Part shown: piece by piece, positions 36,501-44,494 of the stretch
Layout: the number at the start of each line of letters is the position of its first letter
Numbering within the stretch: the first letter of the stretch is position 1
Source of the DNA: CABMKH01 sp040797625
GTDB taxonomy: Bacteria > Bacillota > Clostridia > Tissierellales > Tissierellaceae
DNA length: 64,000 bases
Assembly (NCBI GenBank): GCA_052067355.1
Contig: JBQHQH010000005.1
Span: 46,068-110,067 of the forward strand
Direction: 5' to 3'
Translations under genes and position numbers: made by a program
Notes under the pieces: generated by a model
Told to the model about the DNA's origin: nothing
The model's input: the letters and a program-made list of their open reading frames with translations, nothing else
Databases searched by the model: none

Positions 36501-36725
36501 TTGAAGGAATTAATCAAGAAAATCAATGAATTAGCACATAAAGCCAAGACTGTAGGTCTAAATGATGAAGAAAAAGAAGAACAAAAAAGACTAAGGCAAG
36601 AATATATCAAGATGTTTAGGGGAAATTTTAAAGATACTTTAATGAATGTCAAGGTAGTTGATCCCCTTGGCAATGATGTAACTCCTAAAAAATTATTAGA
36701 GGAGCAAAACCGAAAGAAAAATTAA
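36501..36725 (+). CDS. DUF896 / YnzC-like small protein
   Basis: A 74-residue helical protein matching the UPF0291 (DUF896) family: LIKKINELAHKAKTVGLNDE, EKEEQKRLRQEYIKMFRGNF and VVDPLGNDVTP are its conserved blocks. B. subtilis YnzC, a member made in the SOS-regulated yneA operon, forms a helical hairpin. Function is otherwise unknown. The start is TTG behind GAGGTGA. It shares a bidirectional terminator with tkt. Confidence 0.88.
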   Translation: MKELIKKINELAHKAKTVGLNDEEKEEQKRLRQEYIKMFRGNFKDTLMNVKVVDPLGNDVTPKKLLEEQNRKKN

Positions 36726-36760
36726 GGGAAATCCATCTATAGGAATTTCCCTTAATTTTT
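36721..36760. terminator. bidirectional terminator between the DUF896 gene and tkt
   Basis: ATTAAGGGAAAT / ATTTCCCTTAAT (36721-36732, 36745-36756) followed by TTTT on the plus strand. Confidence 0.85.
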
Positions 36761-38737
36761 CTATATCAATTTTAAAGCTTCTTCTACTACATGTTCTACA
36801 GTGAATCCGAATTTTTTAAATAACTCATCAGCTGGTCCAGATGCTCCAAAGTTATCCATGGAGATTATTTTTCCATCTATACCTACATATTTGTGCCATC
36901 CTAATGAACTTCCAGCTTCCACTGCTAATCTCTTGTCTATACTCTTAGGTAGAACTGTTTCTTTATATTCCTCAGTTTGTTCTTCAAATAATTGCCAAGA
37001 AGGCATACTTACAACTCTAACACCTATGCCCTTTTCTTCCAATATCTTAGATGCTTCATAAGCTAATTGAAGTTCTGAACCTGTTCCTATGAGGATCATA
37101 TCTAATTTATCCTTTTCTTTCTTAACTATATAGCCACCCTTTAAAGCTTCTTTACCTGTACCTTCTAATAGTGGCAGTGTCTGTCTAGTCAATGCAAGAC
37201 CAGTAGGCCCAGTTTGTCTAGTCAATGCTGTATACCAGCCTGCAGCTGTCTCTCTAGCATCAGCTGGTCTAAAAATTACAAAATTAGGAATTGCCCTTAG
37301 CATAGCCAATTGCTCTATAGGTTGATGAGTTGGTCCATCTTCACCAACACCAATACTATCATGAGTCAATACATAGGTTACTGGCAAATTCATAAGAGCT
37401 GATAATCTCATAGATGGTTTCATATAATCACTAAATACAAAGAAAGTACCACCATATGGTCTAATTCCACCATGTAGAGAAAGTCCATTTAATATTGCAG
37501 CCATAGCATGTTCTCTAATTCCAAATCTTACATTTGAACCTTCATAATTTTCTTTAGAGAAATCCTTCCTATCATTCATCATTGTCTTGTTAGAAGGAGC
37601 TAAATCTGCTGACCCACCAAATAGATTAGGTACATTAGCCGCTAATCTATTGATCAATACACCAGATGCCTCTCTAGTAGATAGATCCTTATCAAATTTC
37701 CAAAATTCATCAGACTCAATATATTCAGAAGGTAGTTCTAAACCTATCCAACTTTCAAATTCCCTTGCCAATTCTGGATATTTTTCTTTATACTCTCTAT
37801 ATTTGTCATTCCAATCTTGATACCTATTTTCTCCTTCAGAAACTAATTTAGCTAGATGTTCTCTTACTTCTTTAGGTACTACAAAATCCTCCTCTTTCCA
37901 GTTAAAGAATTCTTTCATTCCCTTTATATCATCTGCTCCTAGAGGAGAACCATGAGCAGAGTTTTTTCCCTGATTGCTTGGACTTCCATAGCCTATTTCA
38001 GTTGTTATCTTTATTAAAGATGGTTGTGATAGATTCTTCTTAGCTAATTCAATCTTTTCATAGATAGCATCTATATCATTCCCATCTTCTACTTCAAATG
38101 TCTCCCAACCTTGGGCTTCAAATCTCTTAACCACATCTTCTTTAAAGGCTAAATCTGTACTACCTTCTATAGTTATAGAATTTGAATCATATAAGACTAT
38201 TAGTTTACCTAATCCCAATGTTCCTGCTAAAGATGTAGCCTCATATCCTATACCTTCCATCATATCTCCATCTCCAGCTATGACATAGGTATAATGATCT
38301 ACTATATTATAGTCTTCTCTATTAAAATGTGCAGCTAAATGAGCTTCTGCCATTGCCATTCCTACTGCATTGCTTATTCCCTGTCCCAATGGTCCAGTTG
38401 TCACCTCTACCCCTGTAGTATGACCATATTCTGGATGTCCTGGTGTCTTACTATCTAACTGTCTAAAATTCTTCAAATCTTCTATACTCAATCCATACTC
38501 AAATAGATGAAGTAGGGAATAGAGCATTGCAGAACCATGTCCTGCTGATAATATAAATCTATCTCTATTTATCCACTTTGGCTCCTTAGGATTATGATTC
38601 ATTACCTTTCCCCAAAGTGTATAAGCCATAGGTGCTGCACCTAATGGTAGCCCTGGGTGGCCTGAATTAGCTCTTTGTATTGCATCAGCAGATAAAACTC
38701 TTATGGTATTAATAGTTAACTGATCTATACTCATCAT
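36761..38737 (-). CDS. tkt: transketolase
   Basis: A 658-residue thiamine-diphosphate enzyme of the non-oxidative pentose phosphate pathway, moving two-carbon units between sugar phosphates. Residues HGSAMLYSLLH (about 65), GPLGQGISNAVGMA (about 115), the ThDP/Mg motif GDGDMMEGIGYEA (about 155) and HDSIGVGEDGPTHQP (about 465) are all typical. The sequence is full length. Start at MMSIDQL; the second Met is equally possible after GGAGACGG. It begins 24 bases after korB and is probably co-transcribed with korA-korB, an unusual pairing. Confidence 0.97.
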   Translation of the reverse strand: MMSIDQLTINTIRVLSADAIQRANSGHPGLPLGAAPMAYTLWGKVMNHNPKEPKWINRDRFILSAGHGSAMLYSLLHLFEYGLSIEDLKNFRQLDSKTPGHPEYGHTTGVEVTTGPLGQGISNAVGMAMAEAHLAAHFNREDYNIVDHYTYVIAGDGDMMEGIGYEATSLAGTLGLGKLIVLYDSNSITIEGSTDLAFKEDVVKRFEAQGWETFEVEDGNDIDAIYEKIELAKKNLSQPSLIKITTEIGYGSPSNQGKNSAHGSPLGADDIKGMKEFFNWKEEDFVVPKEVREHLAKLVSEGENRYQDWNDKYREYKEKYPELAREFESWIGLELPSEYIESDEFWKFDKDLSTREASGVLINRLAANVPNLFGGSADLAPSNKTMMNDRKDFSKENYEGSNVRFGIREHAMAAILNGLSLHGGIRPYGGTFFVFSDYMKPSMRLSALMNLPVTYVLTHDSIGVGEDGPTHQPIEQLAMLRAIPNFVIFRPADARETAAGWYTALTRQTGPTGLALTRQTLPLLEGTGKEALKGGYIVKKEKDKLDMILIGTGSELQLAYEASKILEEKGIGVRVVSMPSWQLFEEQTEEYKETVLPKSIDKRLAVEAGSSLGWHKYVGIDGKIISMDNFGASGPADELFKKFGFTVEHVVEEALKLI

Positions 38738-38761
38738 CCGTCTCCTTTACTAAATAATTTT

Positions 38762-39610
38762 CTACATAAAATCCCTCATTAATTTTTCTGCGTCTAGAGG
38801 ACTCAGCTCTCTATCCACCAATGGCGGACCATCTTTGATAAATTCAAATTTATCCTCATAGGTTTCCTTTTCCACTTTGTATAATATCCCTATAGGTATC
38901 TTATCTCCAAATTCCATAGCTTTCTTATAAGCTTCATCATAATCTGTATAGTCATAATCCTCTGGCAGATGGTATACCCTTTCCTTATACCAAGCAAAAG
39001 TATTCACCTTATTCCATACTACACATGGTTGAAATATATCTAGATGGGCGTACCCCTTAAATAATATGGCTTCCTTCATTAGCTCTACTAAATGAGGAAT
39101 ATCACCTGAGAATCCTCTTGCTACAAAACCTGCTCCCATTGTAAGGGATAGAGCTAAAGGTTTCAAAGGTTGGTTTTTTACTCCATCAAAATTCAATGTG
39201 GTTACTTGACCTATGGCAGTAGTTGGAGAACCCTGACCCTTAGTCAATCCATATATTTGATTATCATGGACAAAATGGGCAATGTCTATATTTCTCCTTA
39301 TAGCATGAATAAAATGATTTCCGCCTTCACCATAGGTATCTCCGTCCCCTGATTCTACTATAACACGTAAATTCTTATTTGACAATTTAATTCCAATAGC
39401 AGGGGGTAAAGCCCTTCCATGTAATCCATTAAATCCATTTATACCTATATAATGTGGTGACTTAGCTGCTTGACCAATACCAGATACCAACACAGCTTCA
39501 TGAGGTGGTATTCCCAACTCTTCTAATGCCTGTTTCAATGCAGTCCTTATCATAAAGTTTCCGCAACCTGGACACCAAGCTGGCTCATACAATTTATATT
39601 CTGTAGTCAT
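38762..39610 (-). CDS. korB: 2-oxoacid:ferredoxin oxidoreductase, beta subunit
   Basis: A 282-residue ThDP-binding subunit. PAWCPGCGNFMIRTAL (about residue 12) holds the cluster-type Cys pair, SGIGQAAKSPHYIGINGFNG the substrate/ThDP region, and VIVESGDGDTYGEGGNHFIH the GDGD-N ThDP motif. With the alpha/gamma subunit it would oxidise a 2-oxoacid (2-oxoglutarate or a branched-chain oxoacid) to acyl-CoA, reducing ferredoxin. Its ATG overlaps the korA stop (TAATGA), showing translational coupling. The exact substrate cannot be told from sequence. Confidence 0.93.
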   Translation of the reverse strand: MTTEYKLYEPAWCPGCGNFMIRTALKQALEELGIPPHEAVLVSGIGQAAKSPHYIGINGFNGLHGRALPPAIGIKLSNKNLRVIVESGDGDTYGEGGNHFIHAIRRNIDIAHFVHDNQIYGLTKGQGSPTTAIGQVTTLNFDGVKNQPLKPLALSLTMGAGFVARGFSGDIPHLVELMKEAILFKGYAHLDIFQPCVVWNKVNTFAWYKERVYHLPEDYDYTDYDEAYKKAMEFGDKIPIGILYKVEKETYEDKFEFIKDGPPLVDRELSPLDAEKLMRDFM

Positions 39611-41280
39611 TATAATACCTCCTCCTTTAACCTAGTATATATCTCGTCTCCATTTAATGCCCGCCCATCATATTTTAAGATCTTATGATCACATCTTATC
39701 AACAATTCCTCTCTAATTATGCTGTCTAATTGCCCTGTAGAATTTTGCTCAATATCGATTAATCTTTTAGCCTTTTTACTCATTTGAGATAGTTTCTTTT
39801 TAGGGAATGGCCAGATATCCCCATATACCAAGGCTCCAATGGAAACTCCCTCATCATTTAATCTATCTACCGCTTCTTTTACAGCTCCATATAATGAACC
39901 CCAACACACTATTAGATTTTCTGGATTTTCATCGCCTATATACCAAGGTTCCTCTAATTCTTCCATCAACCCTTCCATCTTCCTAGCTCTCTTATCTACC
40001 ATATCGACTCTTATCTTTGCATCTTCTGTAAGATTGCCGTATTCATCGTGTTCATCACTATCTACTAATACCACTTGCCCAGATACTTGACCAGGTATCA
40101 ATCTAGGGGATATTCCACTTTCTGTCAATTTATATCTCTTATATCTTTCATCAGTAATATCTTTTTCTGTAGCTATATATCTATCTATGGTGATCCTATT
40201 AAAATCGAAAGGTTCATACGTTGTATTAGAATCTGCTAGTACCTGATCACTCATCAAGATTACAGGTATTTGATATTTTTCAGCCAGATTGAAAGCTCGA
40301 GCTGTCTGATAAAATGCATCTTCTGCAGTTCTTAAAGATATGACCATTCTTGGAAACTCTCCATGACCTGCATGGATAATAAATCTAAGATCAGCCTGTT
40401 CTGTTCTAGTTGGCAATCCTGTTGCTGGACCTGGTCTTTGGACATTGATGATTACAACAGGTGTCTCTATAATTCCTGCTAAACTCAAAGATTCTACCAT
40501 TAATGCAAGTCCACCACCAGATGAACCTGTCATAGCTCTAGCTCCTGCATATGCAGCACCTAATGCCATATTCAATGCAGCTACTTCATCTTCTACTTGA
40601 TCTATGACAATACCCATCTCATTGGATTTCCTAGACATATAAGTCAACACACTAGTCGAAGGAGTCATAGGATATGCACAATAATATTTACATCCAGCAG
40701 CAATTGCCCCTAATGCCACTGCAGAATTACCATTGATCAAAATCCTCTTATCTTCCTTTGACTTTAATTCATATTTAGATTTTACCATTTCATATCCTTT
40801 ATCTAAGGCTTTGATATTTACTTCAGCTATTTTCTCATTGAAATACTCTTTTATTACATTTACCGTTTCATCCTTTAGAATACCAAAATGTTTAAGTATC
40901 GCACCTAAACCTACTGTAGATGAGACTTTGATATTCTTCAACTCTCTAGCTGTCTTAGTCAGTGGCAAATGTAATATCTTCCTATCTTTACCTATATCTT
41001 CGTCCGCAATTACTATACCACCTTTTTTCAACTTAGATTCATGGATATCTACTGTTTCTTCATTTAAAGCAAATATAACATCTACCATACTTTTAAATGT
41101 ATATATAGGCCTATCTGAAAATCTTATTAAAAAGAAATTATGCCCTCCCCTTACTCTGGACATATAATCACTATGGCTAAATACATGATAACCGTTTCTC
41201 TTTAAAGACTTTTCTAAGATAGATGCAAAAGTATCCATTCCTTGACCTGCTGCGCCGCCTACTAATATTGTATAATCCAT
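39610..41280 (-). CDS. korA: 2-oxoacid:acceptor oxidoreductase, fused gamma-alpha subunit
   Basis: A 556-residue protein with the gamma domain at the N-terminus (ILVGGAAGQGMDTFASIL; SRVRGGHNFFLIRFSDRP) fused to the alpha (pyrimidine-binding) domain from about residue 180 (LINGNSAVALGAIAAGCKYY, AYPMTPSTSVL, QVEDEVAALNMALGAAYAG, GSSGGGLALM). This gamma-alpha fusion is the common KorA layout of 2-oxoglutarate- and 2-oxoacid-ferredoxin enzymes. The ATG at 41280 follows GGAGGGAAAGG; a longer frame upstream has no ribosome site. It heads the korA-korB-tkt operon. Confidence 0.92.
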   Translation of the reverse strand: MDYTILVGGAAGQGMDTFASILEKSLKRNGYHVFSHSDYMSRVRGGHNFFLIRFSDRPIYTFKSMVDVIFALNEETVDIHESKLKKGGIVIADEDIGKDRKILHLPLTKTARELKNIKVSSTVGLGAILKHFGILKDETVNVIKEYFNEKIAEVNIKALDKGYEMVKSKYELKSKEDKRILINGNSAVALGAIAAGCKYYCAYPMTPSTSVLTYMSRKSNEMGIVIDQVEDEVAALNMALGAAYAGARAMTGSSGGGLALMVESLSLAGIIETPVVIINVQRPGPATGLPTRTEQADLRFIIHAGHGEFPRMVISLRTAEDAFYQTARAFNLAEKYQIPVILMSDQVLADSNTTYEPFDFNRITIDRYIATEKDITDERYKRYKLTESGISPRLIPGQVSGQVVLVDSDEHDEYGNLTEDAKIRVDMVDKRARKMEGLMEELEEPWYIGDENPENLIVCWGSLYGAVKEAVDRLNDEGVSIGALVYGDIWPFPKKKLSQMSKKAKRLIDIEQNSTGQLDSIIREELLIRCDHKILKYDGRALNGDEIYTRLKEEVL

Positions 41281-41394
41281 ATTAACCTTTCCCTCCTTAG
41301 CTAAATAGTAATCTGGCTTACATACTATAATATACCCAATAATACATGTGTAAATCAAAATCAATTGTGGTAATATATATATGGTGATAATTTT

Positions 41395-42084
41395 ATGGAA
41401 AATAATCTCATATTAGTAGTAGAAGATGAAAAAAATATTTCAGATGTTATTAAAGCCTATTTGGAAAAAGAAAGCTATAGAGTAAAAACAGCCTTTGACG
41501 GTGAAGAAGCCATTGATATTTTTAAATCAGAAGATATAGATTTAATAATACTAGATTTGATGATTCCTAAAATATCTGGAGAAGAAGTTTGCTCAACTAT
41601 TAGAAACATATCTAATGTTCCTATAATCATGCTAACAGCAAAATCTGATGAAGAAGATAAAATTGAGGGACTTACTATAGGTGCAGACGACTATATAGTA
41701 AAACCCTTTAGTCCTAGAGAATTAGTCACTAGAGTAAAAGCTCTCATGAGACGTTCTTATAGAACTACAGGTCCTTTAGCTGAAAAACTGAAGTTCAAAG
41801 GAGATTTAGAAATTGATATAGACAAGTTTCTAGTTATAAAAAATGATAAAGTAATCGATTTAACTGCTAATGAGTTTAAAATCCTTTTGGCTCTTGCTTC
41901 TAACCCTAAAATAGTTTTCACCAGAGAACAATTGATAGACAAAGCATTTGGATTAGATTATGATGGATTTGATAGAACTATTGATACACATATAAAGAAT
42001 ATTAGACAGAAGATTGAAGGTAATCCCAGAAAGCCAGAATATATAGTCACAGTATATGGAGTAGGATACAAGTTTGAAGGATAA
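41395..42084 (+). CDS. OmpR-family response regulator
   Basis: A 229-residue regulator. Receiver domain: VVEDEKNISDVI, the phosphorylated Asp in DLIILDLMIPKISGEE (about residue 53), IIMLTAKSDEED and Lys in DYIVKPFSPRE. The C-terminal winged helix is of OmpR/PhoB type (NEFKILLALASNPKIVFTRE...GFDRTIDTHIKNIRQKIEG...TVYGVGYKF). No kinase gene follows directly: the next kinase on this strand is 2.4 kb on, beyond a group of small genes, and it is the obvious partner candidate. A strong terminator follows. Confidence 0.93.
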   Translation: MENNLILVVEDEKNISDVIKAYLEKESYRVKTAFDGEEAIDIFKSEDIDLIILDLMIPKISGEEVCSTIRNISNVPIIMLTAKSDEEDKIEGLTIGADDYIVKPFSPRELVTRVKALMRRSYRTTGPLAEKLKFKGDLEIDIDKFLVIKNDKVIDLTANEFKILLALASNPKIVFTREQLIDKAFGLDYDGFDRTIDTHIKNIRQKIEGNPRKPEYIVTVYGVGYKFEG

Positions 42085-42085
42085 A

Positions 42086-42120
42086 AAAATAAGTTAGGAA
42101 AATTCCTAACTTATTTTTTT
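42086..42120 (+). terminator. intrinsic terminator of the response-regulator gene
   Basis: AATAAGTTAGGAA / TTCCTAACTTATT is a perfect 13-pair stem with a two-base loop, followed by TTTTT. It can also serve the opposite strand. Confidence 0.9.
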
Positions 42121-42146
42121 GAAACTGCAAAATAACTTGAAATGAT

Positions 42147-42350
42147 TTATTTTTTAAAAGTAAATTTTAGAAAACATATTGTTGAGTATATAAACAATAT
42201 AAATCCTAGAAAATTAATAATAGAAAATATTATAGTGAAAATAGATAAATATTTCCAAGATACCAAACTTGAAAATACTGTTACTTTATGTAAAGATAAT
42301 ATCAAAAATGAAATTATTGTCATATAAAAGTACTTACTAACTTTATCCAT
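42147..42350 (-). CDS. two-helix membrane micro-protein
   Basis: A 67-residue protein with two hydrophobic helices (FYMTIISFLILSLHKV, about 8-23; YLSIFTIIFSIINFLGFILF, about 34-53) and a basic C-terminus (FLKFTFKK). A strong GGGAGG precedes the ATG, which argues that this frame, rather than the overlapping plus-strand one, is the real gene. It lies 37 bases after the exported-protein gene at 42388-43191 and is probably in one operon with it, as an immunity- or partner-like pair. I do not recognise a family. Confidence 0.6.
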   Translation of the reverse strand: MDKVSKYFYMTIISFLILSLHKVTVFSSLVSWKYLSIFTIIFSIINFLGFILFIYSTICFLKFTFKK

Positions 42351-42387
42351 ATTAATCCTCCCATTTAAAATGATTTAAAATAATATC

Positions 42388-43191
42388 TTAAAGGATGCCA
42401 GAATCCTCTACTTTGCCATATGTGCTAGCTAACTCTATTTTTATCCATAGGTAACATATCGGACCTTTAGGTCCCACTAATGGATTATGCCTTGTTTTAG
42501 CTTCTACATAGTGGACACAAGTTTTTTTATCATAGGAATAAGTATTAGTAGAAGCATTTATTCCCAAATCCTCCCAGTAGTCATATACATTTATATAATC
42601 ATCAGCAGTTACAGAAGTCAATTTATCATTTGAGTCCCATTCCCAAGTTATAAAAGAATTTACTGTAAATATCTTTAAACGTAATCCATCCTTAAATGTT
42701 ACACTGAATGTATAGTCTTTTGACCCTGAACTCTTTGAGCTATTTTTTAATTTATAATTATTATCTGAAAAGAATGTATAATCTACTTTTAATAGATTAT
42801 TTTCTTTGATTTCTTTATATATATGAGGAAAGTCATATTTAATATGATTTTCTACAACATCTTTATTCCAAATAATAAATGAACCATTTTTTTGGTCATT
42901 AATTGCTTGATATAAATTATTTTCTATCAAAGCATATAATTCTTCATTACTATAAGTGTTTTTTAATTGTTCTATACTCATACTATTTTGTTCAGTTGCT
43001 ATTCTTTCGTGCTTTATATTTCCTTCTTGTATTTCAACTTCACCAAATACTGATAATTGACTCCATTTTTCTAAGTCAACAGGTTTTATTTCTTCTGAGT
43101 TTGCATATACTAAATTAATTGGCAAAAATAATACAACTAACAATATAGAACTTAATATCTTCTTAAAACTTCTTTTATTTAAGTTTTTCAT
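42388..43191 (-). CDS. exported protein of unknown function
   Basis: A 267-residue protein with a classical signal peptide (SFKKILSSILLVVLFLPINL, then VYA-NSEE), so it is secreted or stays at the wall; there is no anchor. The mature part is rich in Asn, Lys, Tyr and Trp, with SGSKDYTFSVTFKDGLRLKI, FITWEWDSNDKLTSV and a C-terminal region carrying two Cys (KKTCVHYVEAKT; GPICYLWIKIELAS) that could form a disulfide. No known domain was recognised. The start at 43191 follows AGAAGGTT; a longer upstream frame is not signal-peptide-like. A TTGACA-17-TACACT promoter lies at 43234-43262. Confidence 0.65.
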   Translation of the reverse strand: MKNLNKRSFKKILSSILLVVLFLPINLVYANSEEIKPVDLEKWSQLSVFGEVEIQEGNIKHERIATEQNSMSIEQLKNTYSNEELYALIENNLYQAINDQKNGSFIIWNKDVVENHIKYDFPHIYKEIKENNLLKVDYTFFSDNNYKLKNSSKSSGSKDYTFSVTFKDGLRLKIFTVNSFITWEWDSNDKLTSVTADDYINVYDYWEDLGINASTNTYSYDKKTCVHYVEAKTRHNPLVGPKGPICYLWIKIELASTYGKVEDSGIL

Positions 43192-43233
43192 AATAACCTT
43201 CTGTAAATTATTAACAAAGCTTCGTTTATACTT

Positions 43234-43262
43234 AGTGTATATAACCCTTGTGATAATGTCAA
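43234..43262 (-). promoter_or_regulatory. sigma-A promoter of the exported-protein gene
   Basis: TTGACA (43262-43257), 17 bases, TACACT (43239-43234) on the minus strand. The -35 box is perfect. Confidence 0.7.
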
Positions 43263-43694
43263 TGTTTAAAAAGGTACAATAAAAAACATAATAATACTTT
43301 AACAATTATAATATATTTATTTCCGATATAGTTTGTTAAAATATAAAAACAATCATAATGTCATATCTAAATGGACATCAAGAATGAAATGTTAGAATCA
43401 AATACTTGCCCAGTTAAATAGGCAAAACAAAATGTGGATTTGATAGATAATTCTATGCAATTCCCCCCACATTTACTGTTACTACTATAGTATATCTTTC
43501 TACAAAGAAGCTGTAAAGCTTGACAGCTTAGTTTAATTGTGTAAAAATATACTAAACTTAATAAAATTAATGGTTGTTTTATTGAACCTAAAAGATTAAG
43601 ATTATCATCATAAAACAGTTTTTAATTTTGTCAAAATGTCTTAACCTAGAATGATGAAATACAAACTATTTTACACTATCATCATTTTAATTAA
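43263..43694. other. intergenic region without recognised genes
   Basis: About 430 AT-rich bases. I find no frame with a ribosome site. An imperfect inverted repeat (AATGATGA / TCATCATT) lies just before the small membrane-protein gene, and a C-rich ATTCCCCCCAC patch occurs near 43461. Nothing else is evident. Confidence 0.5.
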
Positions 43695-43709
43695 ATGAAA
43701 GGTGAATAT

Positions 43710-43904
43710 ATGAAATTCAAAAAAACACTATGTCTCTATATCAGAATTTTTATTTTTATGAATCTAGGTTTATTAACAGGTATCTTAACTTCAAAAAAGA
43801 GTTTTGATTTAAGTTCTATAATATTTGCATCTGTTGTCCTACCAGCAATTTCTACACTTGTTTTGTATAGAGATAAAGTTAAGATAACTAAAAAACAGGA
43901 TTAA
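43710..43904 (+). CDS. two-helix membrane micro-protein, convergent with the LDCC gene
   Basis: A 64-residue protein beginning MKFKKTLCLYIRIFIFMNLG, with hydrophobic helices at about 7-26 and 36-52 and a basic tail (RDKVKITKKQD). The ATG at 43710 follows AAAGGTG by five bases; an ATG five codons upstream precedes that site and was rejected. I do not recognise it. Its last codons lie in the terminator palindrome that also ends the opposite-strand LDCC gene, so both proteins end in KKQD. Confidence 0.5.
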   Translation: MKFKKTLCLYIRIFIFMNLGLLTGILTSKKSFDLSSIIFASVVLPAISTLVLYRDKVKITKKQD

Positions 43905-43928
43905 GATAAATCTTAATCCTGTTTTTTT
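43896..43928. terminator. bidirectional terminator shared by two converging micro-genes
   Basis: CAGGATTAAGAT / ATCTTAATCCTG (43896-43921) is a perfect 12-pair stem with a two-base loop, followed by TTTTTTT on plus and preceded by AAAAA (a T-run on minus). It contains the last codons and stop codon of the gene on each strand. Confidence 0.9.
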
Positions 43929-44023
43929 CTTCCAACTTTACAGCAATCTAATTTCTCATTGCCAAAAGATTCTTTGTTGACTTTAGCAAGCTTATCTAAA
44001 AATTTATTTATACTCTTTTTCAT
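43913..44023 (-). CDS. 36-residue LDCC-motif micro-protein, putative metal-binding
   Basis: The frame reads MKKSINKFLDKLAKVNKESF then GNEKLDCCKVGRKKQD. An AGAGGCG ribosome site lies seven bases before the ATG. The adjacent Cys pair in KLDCCK after a basic amphipathic helix matches my memory of small clostridial proteins annotated as LDCC-motif putative metal-binding proteins; I could not check this. It lacks the AgrD-type hydrophobic leader, so a quorum peptide is less likely. It follows the DUF2680 gene by 34 bases and may be co-transcribed with it, beside a kinase with a Met/His/Cys-rich sensor loop. Confidence 0.6.
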   Translation of the reverse strand: MKKSINKFLDKLAKVNKESFGNEKLDCCKVGRKKQD

Positions 44024-44057
44024 AATCAATCGCCTCTATTTGATTATAATCTATGTC

Positions 44058-44381
44058 CTATCTTCTAAATCTTCTCATCATTCCCATACCGCCAAAGCAA
44101 CCTCTATATCCGTTATCTCTATGGAATTCTTCCATGTAATCGAAATGTTCTTCCCATCTTTTAGCTTCTTCTTCAGTAACTAAACCTTCTCCAACTGCAT
44201 CTTCTAGATATTCCTTTTTAAGTTCCATTCTTTCTTTAAACCATTCTTCCCTAGTAGTATTACCTACATCAGCCTTATTTTGACTTTGTAACCTATTTGC
44301 CATTGGACTATCTGCATATACAAATGCAGACCCTAGACCTACAATTAGTATTAAACTAAACACAGCTAATATTTTCTTCAT
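44058..44381 (-). CDS. exported DUF2680-like protein with Met/Gly/Arg-rich tail
   Basis: A 107-residue protein. The signal peptide (MKKILAVFSLILIVGLGSAF, cleaved after VYA) sends it out of the cell. The mature helical part (KERMELKKEYLEDAVGEGLV, TEEEAKRWEEHFDYM) resembles DUF2680/YckD-type secreted proteins, whose function is unknown. The tail GCFGGMGMMRRFRR is rich in Met, Gly and Arg with one Cys, recalling small extracytoplasmic metal-binding or stress proteins. GGAGGAGAT precedes the ATG. It is divergent from the histidine kinase gene, with 113 bases between the start codons, so shared control is likely. Confidence 0.7.
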   Translation of the reverse strand: MKKILAVFSLILIVGLGSAFVYADSPMANRLQSQNKADVGNTTREEWFKERMELKKEYLEDAVGEGLVTEEEAKRWEEHFDYMEEFHRDNGYRGCFGGMGMMRRFRR

Positions 44382-44494
44382 TTTCTATCTCCTCCTCTTA
44401 TTGTAAAACCATTATAAAAAAAGATTGTGAAGGAATTATGAAGATACAATTTTTTTGATATAATATTATATACTAGATGTTTTGGAGGGAAAAT

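Noticed and set aside
42142..42327. 61-codon plus-strand frame
   Set aside because: It lacks an RBS and is antisense to the two-helix micro-protein, which has a strong GGGAGG site.
43913..44023. AgrD-like quorum peptide precursor
   Set aside because: No hydrophobic N-terminal helix, no AgrB-type protease nearby and no thiolactone-type Cys context.
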